Positions 24,151-35,600 of a DNA stretch of 64,000 bases are shown piece by piece. The stretch comes from Ciona savignyi (Eukaryota > Chordata > Ascidiacea > Phlebobranchia > Cionidae): contig CH001357.1 of assembly GCA_000149265.1 (NCBI GenBank), positions 130,999 through 194,998 of the forward strand, read 5' to 3'. Position numbers and translations under genes: made by a program. The notes under the pieces were generated by a model, which did not search any database, was not told where the DNA came from, and saw only the letters and a list, made by a program, of their open reading frames with translations. The stretch's first letter is position 1. Every line of letters starts with the position of its first letter.

Positions 24151-24960
24151 ATTCCCCTGGATTTATAACCCAAAATTTTGGTTTCTGCATATCCAGACCA
24201 TGTTGTCAAAAAATGACAAAGTCTCATTGCGATTTTACTATTACTGCTGGTAGATGTCGGGGCGATATGGCATGCCTGTAACAATCATGATTTGACAACA
24301 AAATCTTATTTTTTAGGGTATTTCCGTAAGTAATTTTTTTATTTCTTTTAGGTGTTAAATATGCTACTAATGCACTTACATTTTGTTAAATCTGATTCAA
24401 ATTGAAGCTACCGTTCAATCGCTATGCGCAAAAGAGCTAATTTTTTAGAAAAAAATACCGTTTTGGTTTTTAACGTGCCAGGGGAATTCCCCTGGATTCA
24501 TCACCCAAAATTTTAGTTTTTGCATATCTAGATCATGTTGTCAAAAAAATAACGAAGTCTCATTGCGATGTTATTATTCCTTCTGATAGATGTCGGGGCG
24601 ACATGGCATGCCTGTCACAATCATGACTTGACAACAAAATCTTATTTTTTAGGGTATTTTCCTAGGTAATTTTTTTATTTCTTTTAAGTGTTCAATCAGT
24701 TACTAATGCACTTCCATTTTGTCAAATCTGATTTAAATTGGAGCTATCGTTCAAGCGCTATGCGCAAAAGAGCTAATTTTTTAGAAAAAAATACCGTTTT
24801 GGTTTTTAACGTGCCAGGGGAATTCCCCTGGATTTATCACCCAAAATTTTAGTCTGTGCATTTCTAGACCATGTTTTTTAACAAATTACCAAGTTTCGTT
24901 GTGAATCCATTACCCCTTTTGGTAGATGTTGGGTCCACAAATCATACCTGTCAAGCGTTT
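24151..24960. repeat. ~335-bp satellite, at least 2.4 copies
   Basis: Unit starts at 24151, 24486 and 24822 (ATTCCCCTGG) give periods of 335 and 336. Each junction is the perfect 18-bp palindrome CCAGGGGAATTCCCCTGG. The third copy decays into an A-rich run near 24965-24990. Confidence 0.9.
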
Positions 24961-25037
24961 GACGAAAAAAAAAAAAAAAAGAAAAAAAAAAACGGACAAA
25001 AACAATATGTGTCCCATTTTTCCAAATGGGACCTATA

Positions 25038-25252
25038 ATTAAGGAGACCGGATAAAACGGCAAAACTACAGTAGTTAAAACACGTCAGTGAATAGACACA
25101 TTACAAATTAGGGGGAAAATGACGTGGCCGTTAAACCTTACATTTAAAAAATAAATTTAAACAGAACAATTTAAATCCAAATTAATTAAATTTGATTAAA
25201 AGTGCGCAAGCGCGACCGAGTACTGAGGGGGGACCCGGCTTTGGGATTAAGG
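25038..25252. repeat. Dispersed repeat family D, copy 1
   Basis: It runs from AAGGAGACCGGATAAAACGG to GGCTTTGGGATTAAG and contains AACTACAGTAGTTAAAACACG and GACGTGGCCGTTAAACCTTA. A second copy is at 61391-61630, and a faint one may lie at 21060-21245. Class unknown. Confidence 0.75.
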
Positions 25253-25255
25253 GTT

Positions 25256-25356
25256 TGTACGGTCGTGTGGCCGAATGATTAATGACCAATACATAGACAC
25301 TCCTGTACAAAAACGGTCATAGAGACGAGCTCATCATAGTTTCGAAACTTGGCTCG
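25256..25356 (+). mobile_element. SINE family B
   Basis: A box TGGCCGAATG and B box TTTCGAAACTTGG are present. It follows repeat D directly. Confidence 0.75.
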
Positions 25357-25789
25357 AAAACAAAAATAACAATAAAGGACCGTGACGGGAGTCGATAAGA
25401 GCGACACAGAAAACATACCGAGGAAGAAATGAAGAGAAGAAACGCTTCAGCATTAACTCTAACGCGGGACGTTTATTTGACTGTAGGCCGAAATTGTGTA
25501 TTTCCTTTCAACATTTCGTTTTTTACTTGGGTCATACGTTAAAACAGTTGTACAGGACAATTAAACGTTTTTTTTCAATTTCATATTTTCTTTATCACTG
25601 TTTTTACTGTTCCTAAAATAACACTAGAAGCTTACATTTTGAAACAAACCATTTGTATTACAGCTGGGAAAGAAATATGCATAATTATTAATAAAATCGT
25701 TTTATGATTGGGTATAACGCGACCTTACGGGCCGATTTTAAAACGTGATTGGGCCAACGTACTGCCGACCGACATTTGCTATCTGGGAT

Positions 25790-25985
25790 GGTAATCGTCA
25801 GATTACCTCGCGCCCGTTATCATAGCTATTGCAGTGTGTTGTGTATGATTAAGACGTTCCTTTAAATTGGTAGAACCCATTAATCCACTGAATATGGGCA
25901 AAGTGCCTTGCCTAAGTTAAAAAAACGACTAGCTTAGCAACCAGTTTCGAACCTGTAACTCTTCGGCTGAAAGACGGCTAAACAA
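25790..25985 (-). mobile_element. SINE family A
   Basis: Body and head with GGTTCGAAACT-like B box (in reverse); the tail is missing. Confidence 0.75.
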
Positions 25986-26244
25986 TGTTTAAGATGGAAC
26001 ACAAAGTATATGTTGACCACGAATTGCACATCGATACAAGTATAAACGACATTTAACTGGTATGTGTCGTTTCTGCTCTTATGTGATTCGTGGTTGTGAA
26101 CTTGAAAGTCGGTCATCAGCATCAGTGACGTAGATGTTACGTACATGTGTATAGTTGTGGTCTTGGGAATTATTCTTAATAGGATAGTACAATGGTGTTT
26201 ATAGAATAACACGACCTTAATATTACTTTACACATGGAAAATTG

Positions 26245-26320
26245 GATGGTTACAACTCTACGACTTTTTAGTTACCTGCCGTCCACCGACTCTAACCGAT
26301 TTAGCTACCCGGCCGTTGAT
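26245..26320 (-). mobile_element. tRNA-like relic
   Basis: The reverse strand reads GGGTAGCTAAATCGGTTAGAGT, an A-box-like start. A similar tRNA-like relic is at 56760-56845. It cannot fold into a normal tRNA and is read as a third tRNA-derived SINE. Confidence 0.4.
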
Positions 26321-26752
26321 TTATGATTTAACATTAAATTTTTAAATACGTATTTTTTTGGATTTGGTTAAACATTTTTGGTGTAATTTAAAAATATTCT
26401 TCACTAAAGCCAACATGCACTAATAAAAACATTACTTAAAACAGATGATATTAAACACAACGATTTCAGTTTCATAGAAACCTATATTTTCGATCATTCT
26501 CAAAACAAACGAAACGTGTTGCAAAAAATGTAAGATTTTTACCTGTGTTTGTTTGTTTGATAAATAAATTTAATTATTTGTTTTCAGATAAAAACCTTCT
26601 TACATTATGTAATCTTAAACTGGAAGTTATATGACAAGACAACTTTTTCGGAATACTGCTACATCTTAAAACTGGTAAGGAAAATCTAAATCTACTTCAG
26701 AAAAATATTGCATTCATTATATATATGTCACTAAAAATAAATTAGAAAATGC

Positions 26753-27151
26753 CTCTAGTCCAGGGGTTCCCAAGCTTTTCTCAGGACGACCCCAAAGACA
26801 ACTTTCAAGTGTCCAGTGCGACCCAAGGTCAATATATATCAACTCTGCAAATCAACAACGTGTCATTCCATTATGAACAATCAAACAGTGATGTCACAAT
26901 AAGCACCTACATTTTCGATAGCTTAAGTACAGACTTAGTTAGAGTGATGCCTATAAGCCTGTTTTACAGTAAGCCATGGTACAAACTGCTAAATTTAACA
27001 TGGTTTGTCAAATCTTAGATGTTTTGTACATCCATTATTACCATACCTCACTGACCCCACCGACCCCATGACCTGTTTGCGACCCCACCTACTTATCACT
27101 CCGACCCCATTTTGGGTCGCGACCCCTGGTTTGGGAACCCCTGCTCTAGTC
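26753..27151. mobile_element. hAT-superfamily MITE with perfect 8-bp target duplication
   Basis: The element spans 26761-27143. It opens with CAGGGGTTCCCAA and closes with TTGGGAACCCCTG (perfect 13-bp inverted ends). CTCTAGTC flanks it on both sides (26753-26760 and 27144-27151), the 8-bp duplication of hAT insertion. It encodes no transposase. Confidence 0.95.
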
Positions 27152-27183
27152 TATAGATTAATTGTTTGGTATATGTGCATGTG

Positions 27184-27470
27184 CATAATCCGACTAATTA
27201 GCTTGGTAGTTTAGTGCGCTGCCTTTTAACCGAAGGGTTGCACGTTTAAAACTGGTTGCTAGCTAGTCGTTTGTGTCCTTGGGCAAGGCACTCAACGGAA
27301 AATGATCCTAACAGATTAATGGGTTTTACTAAATTGAAGGAACGTGTCTATCATATAACACACTGCAATAGCTCCGGTAACTCGACGGTGGGCGCGGGGT
27401 GATCTAACGATTGCCCGTGTTTTAACCCCCTGGTTTTCCCATTTATGAAGATAAACATGAATGTTATATC
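27184..27470 (+). mobile_element. SINE family A, near full length
   Basis: Head, B box, body and a degraded tail. Confidence 0.85.
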
Positions 27471-28385
27471 ACAACACATTGTGGACATGCACTTACAACA
27501 TCTCATTGAGATTTCTATGCTAGACTAGCCTTATGAAAATTATTATTAATAGTACCGTAGTGAGAACAAACTATTTTTAACTTTCCTTTCTGTTTTATTA
27601 ACATTTATGCTGTGACGGTTGTGATTTATGTTCACATGGCTCTTGATATTAAGACACTTCATTACAGATTAACCATTCCATGATGCTTTAGAAGCCAAGA
27701 TTCAACAAGATAGTTTGAACTCGTCGACAACCCACAACCCTATTAAGGTAAAGCATTTTGATCGAGACAGATTGGTACTGTTTGAATAAAGCCAAAAGTT
27801 GTAGGATTGAAACCAAACACTGACTAATTGTTTGACTTCTTGGCCAAGGCACTTGGTGACCTTGTTCAATCTCAGCAAGTTATAAGTAAAGCAATAACGA
27901 TAGCACTGTATCCATCCGATATAAGAACAATTCTGAACATAAGATCAAACAGAATTCCCTAAGTGTCTTAGTATTAAAATTGCAACTATGTAATAGCGTG
28001 CACGTTTTTGGTAAATCTGCCCCACTTCGTTCCTTTTCAGAAAAAAAATGGGTTTTCCAGTCCAATAAATTTTTTAATTGCATCGTGCTTGCCGTAACCA
28101 ATTTTTTGGTCTTAAAAGGGTGTTTTTTTTTCATACTCGTCTCTATCATAGGTACCAGTACCGCATGTATCTTGATGCAGGTGTATTAAATTTACATCTT
28201 GCTTGTAATAACAATTCTTTTGCATGGTTCCCTTATTGCCATTTGTTTCGCGTAGTCAAAAACAATATTCAATTAATGGTCATATGTATCATGTACTGCA
28301 ATAGCTCCAGTTGCTCGATTGTGTTAACAAGATATTCTCAAAAATCAATTATTCCATTTTCCCCCCAAAGGAAAAATTTTTATAA

Positions 28386-28681
28386 TAGGATAGGATAGGA
28401 TATTCATGTTTATCTCTGTGAATGGGAAAACCAAGGAGGTTAACACATGAGCAATCTTCAGATCACCTCGTGCCCACCGTCGGGTTAATGGAGCTATTGC
28501 AGTGTGTTATGTATGATTTACACTTTCCTTCAATTTGGTAGAACCCATTAATCCGCTGGGTTCAGGCAATGCCCGTAAAGTGTATTATCCAAGGACACAA
28601 CCGACTAGCTAGCGACCAGTTTCGCACCTGCAAACTATCGGTAGAAAGGCGGCGCACTAAACTGCCAGACTAACAGGCCGG
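28386..28681 (-). mobile_element. SINE family A, full length
   Basis: It has a tail of three ATCCTATCCTATCC units (in reverse), body and head. Confidence 0.9.
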
Positions 28682-29285
28682 AAGAAACCACTATATATCC
28701 ACACCATTTGAGGAACTAGGATATCTTATTTTGCTATTTCTAAAAAAATGTTTTTAAAGCCATGTCTTTTCATTTGGATTATTCCAAAAATCCCGCTACA
28801 AATTGCATTTTTTCACCTACCACGCAACCATTTAGGATCATTCTATGGACATTTTATAGTTCCAATTTTTTTTAAAGTGTCCACATCGCACTGTTGTTTT
28901 TTGTTTTTTAAAAAATTATTTATACATTTCAGTTACATGCATTTTATGGTCATAACACCAATGTTCAATGCTTTAAAAGATCAAATTCATTGTTAAAAAA
29001 GGTAACAATTTCCTTCAATTTATGTGACAATTCTGTATTACTCTTTTTTGTTAACAAATGCGGTATTAGTATTACTTCTTTGTACATCATTTATTTAATT
29101 TTTTTACTTTGTTTATTGCTTGTTCTCCTAAAATATACACATGGGTAATGTTCCTTAAAAGTACAACACAATTTCATGAGTACCAGTTTTTGATATCATA
29201 AAAAAATTACTGGTATGGAAATGGTACTTGTCTGAGCCATCTGAGTCATTTGCATAGTTTAGTTGGTATTTTAGCTTTTTTTGCC

Positions 29286-29417
29286 GTAATCCCCTGGGTA
29301 CAAGCAATGTTAAGTGCTTTGCCCAAGGACACAACCGACTAGGTAATGACCAGTTCAGAACCTGCAACCTTTCGGTTGAAAGGCGTCGCAATAAACCACC
29401 AGACTAACCAGTCGGAC
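29286..29417 (-). mobile_element. SINE family A, head half
   Basis: tRNA-like head and upstream body only. Confidence 0.75.
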
Positions 29418-29429
29418 AATCTGTATATA

Positions 29430-29625
29430 TTTGTGTGTGTTTATATATCTATATATATATATATATGTCTGTGTGTGTGTGTATATATATCTATATATAT
29501 GTGTCAGTGTGTGTGTGTTTATATATATATATATATAGCTGTGTGTGTGTGTTTATATATATATATATATAGCTATGTGTGTGTGTGTATATATATATGT
29601 AAATATATATGTGTGTGTGTTTATC
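29430..29625. repeat. TA/TG microsatellite directly upstream of SZT2
   Basis: Alternating (TA)n and (TG)n tracts, ending about 15 bases before the SZT2 leader acceptor. Confidence 0.95.
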
Positions 29626-29629
29626 TAAC

Positions 29630-29657
29630 TCTATATTACCACAGATTTAGCAAAACA
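29630..29657 (+). promoter_or_regulatory. Leader splice acceptor before the SZT2 start
   Basis: TATTACCACAG ends at 29644, 12 bases before the ATG. It would leave a 12-nt leader, as in spliced-leader trans-splicing or a 5' UTR intron. Confidence 0.55.
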
Positions 29658-32600
29658 TGGCATCCCCATCCACTAATGAGGTTATAGAAGCTGAGGAAGT
29701 CTACATTCTACTTGACCGAGATTACCGGGTGTCGCGTAACATTCGATTAAACTGGTTCTTCAAGCATCTGCACTCTACCATCAAAGCCACCAACTTTGCT
29801 CTGGGTCCGGATGAAAACGATCCTGCCACAGACTCTGGCGTTGAAGTCTTGTCTATAATTCCAGTTGATAAAGATCATGACTTTAAAAATGCGGATGCGT
29901 CATATCTTATTTCCACCAACACAAAACTCACATTTATATCTAGCGGGTGTCGTTTCGTGTTCGGTTTAGACTTATCTGCTTCACTACTCCGTGTGGATAC
30001 ATTTCAGCATTGTGTTGTCATAGAAGCAATTTTGGATAATCTAGAAGAATGCCTGTTTTCTTTAACCCAACAGTACACTGTCCCTGGCAGCTATAATGGA
30101 CCTCTCATTCAGCCGGACATTTATGTCACAGTGTTTGCGCAGTGGCATGGCACGCATAGTGACAGCCATTTTTCCCAAGGTATGGAGCGTGTGAAACAGA
30201 AGGTTTTAATCCAAGGCTGCGTATTGACGGAAGCGTCGATCAGCAACATAATCGACATCGTTGAGAGTAAAATATACAGCACTGTCCGAATGGATGAGCC
30301 GGGTCGACTGAAATCTGCACTACAAAAACGAGATGACATTCTGATCGGTTTACTTCGCACTGGGTTACTCGCTCTAAGACTATTGCCATCCAACACAAGT
30401 TCTGGGGTTGTAATTCTAACAGACGGAGTGCTTGGAGAGCCAGATGCTTCTGCACTCGAGCGCTTGTTGAGTCAGTGCCAGAATTCAACGACTACATGTT
30501 CGTTTATACACCTCAACCCATCGGCGTATTCGCTCTGCGATTTCGGCTGCATTTCTAATTGTGAACTGATGCAGTTTGTAGCCAAGTCAACTAAAGGCCA
30601 ATACATCAACACCTTTACACTACCAGTGACTCTTAATTCAGACATGAATTTCTATCAAAAGTCGTTACTGCGATGGAGATTTCAAATTTGTGAGGAGGAT
30701 CTGGATTTCATTGCATTGCCGGTTGAAAAGTTTCGAAACCAGTGTTCATCTATTGAACTCCGGAGCATTATCTGTGGACCGACTCCTGATGAAAATTTGA
30801 TCACTTGCAAACAGGATCAGCGCACTTTGCGCGTCCCGTTATCAACTGTTGTAAGCTCCCGCATACGTGAAGGATACGAGGTCCAAAGCATTCAAACAAA
30901 CAAGAACAGCATCGAGGTCCATTTGAAATACCTCTGGAAAAACCCGACGCTTGTCGAGTATAAAGCGTCTTCAACATGGCCGTTATCAAGGAATCCAACA
31001 AAGGTAGAAGTATTTGTAACGAGCACATACCAGTTTCTGCATGATGCGAGTAAAAGAAACCAACCAAACAATTGGTCCTTACCTCGTCGACATCTTCTGC
31101 GCAGATTTTCAAGATACTTACAAGATTTGCTTCAAGCTGACCATATGTTATACCATCTACAGTCATTTTCACACGACCCAGTGAGATATACAATATCAGA
31201 CGTACTTAAGCAAGGTCAAAGCTTGTTTTACCTTCCTTCTAATTCTCCAGAATTTGTTCTGTCCACACAAGCCGAACATGTTCCTTCAGTATTCACATCA
31301 TATTGGAAACCTATACTTTCCTTAGACGTGAGTATCTGGCAAAAGTGGTTACACATTCATCGTATTGAGCTGATACTGAAACACGATTCCCCCCTTCCCA
31401 AATTTGCATCTGCAGGGCAGTATAACTCTGTTCAAAGTTGTGTTGCATTCACTCAGTTGACTATGATGCTAAGGAAGTGGTGCTCATTTGTTTTGATGGA
31501 AAATCACACTTACGTCCGATTTGTTTACGAGGAAGATAACATTGAAACACCAGCGTCATTTTTCCTGGTTCGGTTATCAAGCAAATCACCAGCTCTAGTT
31601 CTAAAGCTTGCATTCCAATTTGGTGTTTCAGGACAGATTCGAAAGAAACTCGTTACAGATTTACAGGAACAAGTCTCAAACTTAGGAACTCCAAGCAGTT
31701 CAAGCACGAAAAGGTCTCGCCATCCAACCTCTCGGTCACCTGGCTCCAAGACCCAAAGGAGTCATTTCTCGTCAGCTGAAAACTGTTCAGTCCTCATGCA
31801 CAAACCCGTGGACCAGATCTTGGTGAGACACCAGCATCTACCTCGAGATTACTTGAAAATGACACCTGTTTTCGACTCCCAACAACGCCCACACGAGCAT
31901 GCAATTCGTATGCGGGATGTTCAGTGGTATTTACGACATAAGAGATACGTTTGGTCTCTTACCAACACAGTTGCTACACCTCTGCTTATGGATGTAGCTG
32001 AGAGCTTATCAAAGTTGCTGGTTAAGCTAAGGTTGGCGGAAGGGTATCACATCGCCCATTCCACATCCGGCATCGTGAATTTAACTCGCGAATTTCCAAT
32101 GATCAGTTCGTCTTGTGAACGGACTCGTTCAGTTGATGTGAACAACTTCTGCTTGGTGCAGTACGTCCTCTTTCCTGCTGTGGTGAGATCTTCTGAAACC
32201 TCTCTAAGTGGGGAAGACTCTGAGGACGAACTAGAAGAGACAAACAACACTAAAGAGATCATTCTTGCTGTCGAAATTTGGGTCGAACCACAAGATGGTT
32301 TCATCCGTCAAAGCTCGAACAAGTCGTTTGCTAGTTCTGGTGGTCGCACCCATTCTGCTAGCACTGCAAGTTCAAGCAGTTTCCATCAGGAGTCCATTTT
32401 TCCAAGCCGTGATGCTTTGCCGTATTACGAGAATCTAACCTACAAGGAAGTGGCCAAAGCCATTATACAGAATGACACAATGTGCATCAGTAACATAGTA
32501 ACATTAGAGCATTTCCAATTGATGTGCACCAACCCAGAAATATCATCAACACTTCCACAGGCCTCTTGTCTTGCGAACTGGCCGTTAAATCTAGAACCCG

Positions 32601-35600
32601 ATAAAAATAAAGCCAAAGAAACCGGGATGACTTATAGAATCCCAGTTGAGCATATTGACAACGAAATTGCCTACTTCCCATGCCTTTTTAACACTGTTGC
32701 ACTTATGGAAAAAAGCTCAAGAGTAAAGATGTTATTCATGACACTTGGGCAAGATAAATGTCAAAAAAATGGACCTAACAATGCGTTTTTCTCCAACTTT
32801 CACTCGAGGCTTGAAACTCTCTGTGATTGCGAAATTTCTCTGACAACAGAGGACCAAGTCGATATCAATGATCATATGATGAGAAGAAATCCAGAGACTG
32901 ACAAAGTATCGACCATAGAAGACCCATCTGTCCAGTGGAGATGTTATTTAAAGAAGGGCGAGAATGGCCAAGTGTTTGTAATTCTTCTTCCAGCTTCCTA
33001 TGAAGCTTTTCTTCAACTGTTCGCCCGTTCAAAGGAAGAACAAGAGAACTGTAGTACAAGCTCTAGTGCTAACACATTAATGGATGGATCAACGACTGAT
33101 ATAAGCATTCCAGAACCTTCTCCAAGCACCACACAAGTGAACTATTCAGAAGCTGGGTCCTTGTTCAGGGCAGCTAGAAGGATATCGGTAAAGCGACTCT
33201 CATCTATGCAACAAGATGATACAGACATCACGAACCAACCTTTGCTAAAGAATCAAACTCTACCGGTTTATGTCTATAACTGCTCAATGCAAATGTTGGT
33301 AACAACCTCTCTTCAAGGTGTGCATCTTCCACAGGATTTAAAATGGCCGGATTCAGTGCAAGACCATAGGTTCAAGCCAACAGATACACCTGGTGATATG
33401 GGGCTCACTTATAGCTTGTCTCCAAGCAAGGACTTCGATGTTATTAAGTCTTTTCCACTTTCTCCAGATACAAACGATGATGTCTTTTCTCTTAACTCTT
33501 CTGAAAACGATTATCTAAATGCAATATGCAATAACATCTTGGATCTGTACTCCAATTCATTTGTTGTTGGGCTGTTTTCAGCAGTTAAAGACCCAGATAA
33601 CGTGGCAATAAGCATGGATGATTTAAACATTGCAACTGACTTGATATGCACTGAATATGTGGATGAAATTGACATAACAGACTTTGTCTTGCTCAATTGC
33701 CCACAAGTAGTTGAGTTCAAAAACACTCAGGCGAACTTAAAAAGTGTCCCTGACAGTTTAAACCCAGCCAGCTGTGACATTGAAGACCTCTGTATGGATC
33801 CTGCAGATAAACAGCCAAAGGAACTCACCCAAACTGAACTCCGATCTGATTTGGAAGAAACAGTCGTTCATTTATCAGAGAAAAACAAAGGAATTATGTT
33901 GAACCCAAAACCGGACAATCTTGGAGGGGATCCTGATCCAGTAAGCGAAATGCCACGGCCGGATCCTGCTGCTATTAATAAGAACATAACTTCATCTGAG
34001 CGAAGGAGTGCGTTTCATTCTGTCCAAAGACAATCAAGAAGAACCAGGGCATCAGAGAATGAACCAAATATGGCAAAAGGAAGCACCAGTACTGATGATG
34101 AATCAGACCAAAAATCAAACCAATCCCGTAAATACAAAGGGCGGAAAATCGACCGCCATTTACCGACTGTGATCGTAAAAAAGATGGCAGCTAAATCAGC
34201 TTCGCCGGTTCCATTTGGTTGGGACAATTTGCCTGCGTTTCCGATCTCATTGTTGCAAACTGCGCATTCCAGGCATATTTCTGGCACCAATGATCAAGTT
34301 GAAAAGCAATTCCAGACACTGCTCAGCCAATATTGTGCTTCAGTGTCAGGTGTGCCTGATTTGTATTATGCAAAACGATCCAGTGTCACTCCATTTTTAA
34401 GCACAGAAGAACCCACACCTTCAGGACATATTGACAGTGACTTTGACACAGTTCATTTCGATAGCAGTAATGACTATGTCCAAGCAAATACCGCAAACTC
34501 CCCGCCTGTTTATAAAATCAATGAACAAATGGCCGAAATGATGATCCCAGCTTCTTCTTATGATGGGGATACAGATTCGTCTGAATCTGAGAATGAATCA
34601 CCGTTATTCCTGTACATGACATGCTCAGTGAAAGACAAGTCAACCGGCAATCATGGCTTTGCCCCAGTCCATCATCTACCTGTCCAACTGCAAGAGATCA
34701 TCAACAGTTTTGAAAACCCTTGTGAAGAAATAAATCTAAGTGAATTGAAAGTGACCTTGGATTTAATTTGGATTTTTCTGCCAAAAGATGTGTCAGAGGA
34801 ATTAAGTGGTACTTCCCCTGTCCCTCCAGATCGTTTGCACTGTGTAGAGGGGACCAAGGAAACCATTAATTGGCTTCTAGAAGATGAAATAATCTCCTCG
34901 CTAAGGACTTGTGAACCTATGAACAAAACCACAATTGACAGGGTTGTACAACATATTGAGAAATCGAAATCCAACAACTGTCGAGTTACTTCTGAGCCGT
35001 TAAACTTCATTTTTGGTGCTGAAAAAAGCAAATCATTGTTTGCTGTGGAATTTGAGAGAAAAAAATTAAGGAATTACAAATTAAGGAAAGAAAGTGATTT
35101 CTATTATCTACAAAGGCTGCCACAATTACCAAATTTCACATCTTCTTGCTGCCAAGTTATCAATGATTCCACAGCATTCAATAAACAGGAGATTCCTTAT
35201 TCAAGCATTGAAATCAGAACTGATTCACCAAAGCAAGAACCATCATTTCATGAAAATCCAGCCTTCTCGAATAACTTATACTTCCAACCCGCACCACCTA
35301 TGCAAAATGCGTCTTCCAGCCTCTCATTGATGGCAATAGAAGCAGATGTTTATCCAGCAATGAAGTTAATTAATCCTGCAAACGCTTGGAAGTCTTCATC
35401 CACAACTGATGTCACTTGTTCCAGTTTATCGTCCAGAAGATCATCTTCAGTTTCAATGCTACGAGGGAACGAAAACTTGCCGAAACCGACGGCCAAAACA
35501 CGACCTTCTCCATTGCTTAGGGCAGCTGCTTCAGATCATTCACTAAGAGGAAATAGTCAACCTTCAAGCGGTCATCAGTTGCTTAACATATCATTAAGCA

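Larger units (their letters stand above)
22552..29640. other. Gene-poor repeat-rich interval before SZT2
   Basis: No convincing exon was seen on either strand. It contains SINEs, a hAT MITE, a satellite array, a sequence gap and a microsatellite. Confidence 0.6.

Noticed and set aside
23261..24284. Open frames of about 300 codons across the gap
   Set aside because: They consist almost entirely of unknown residues from N bases.
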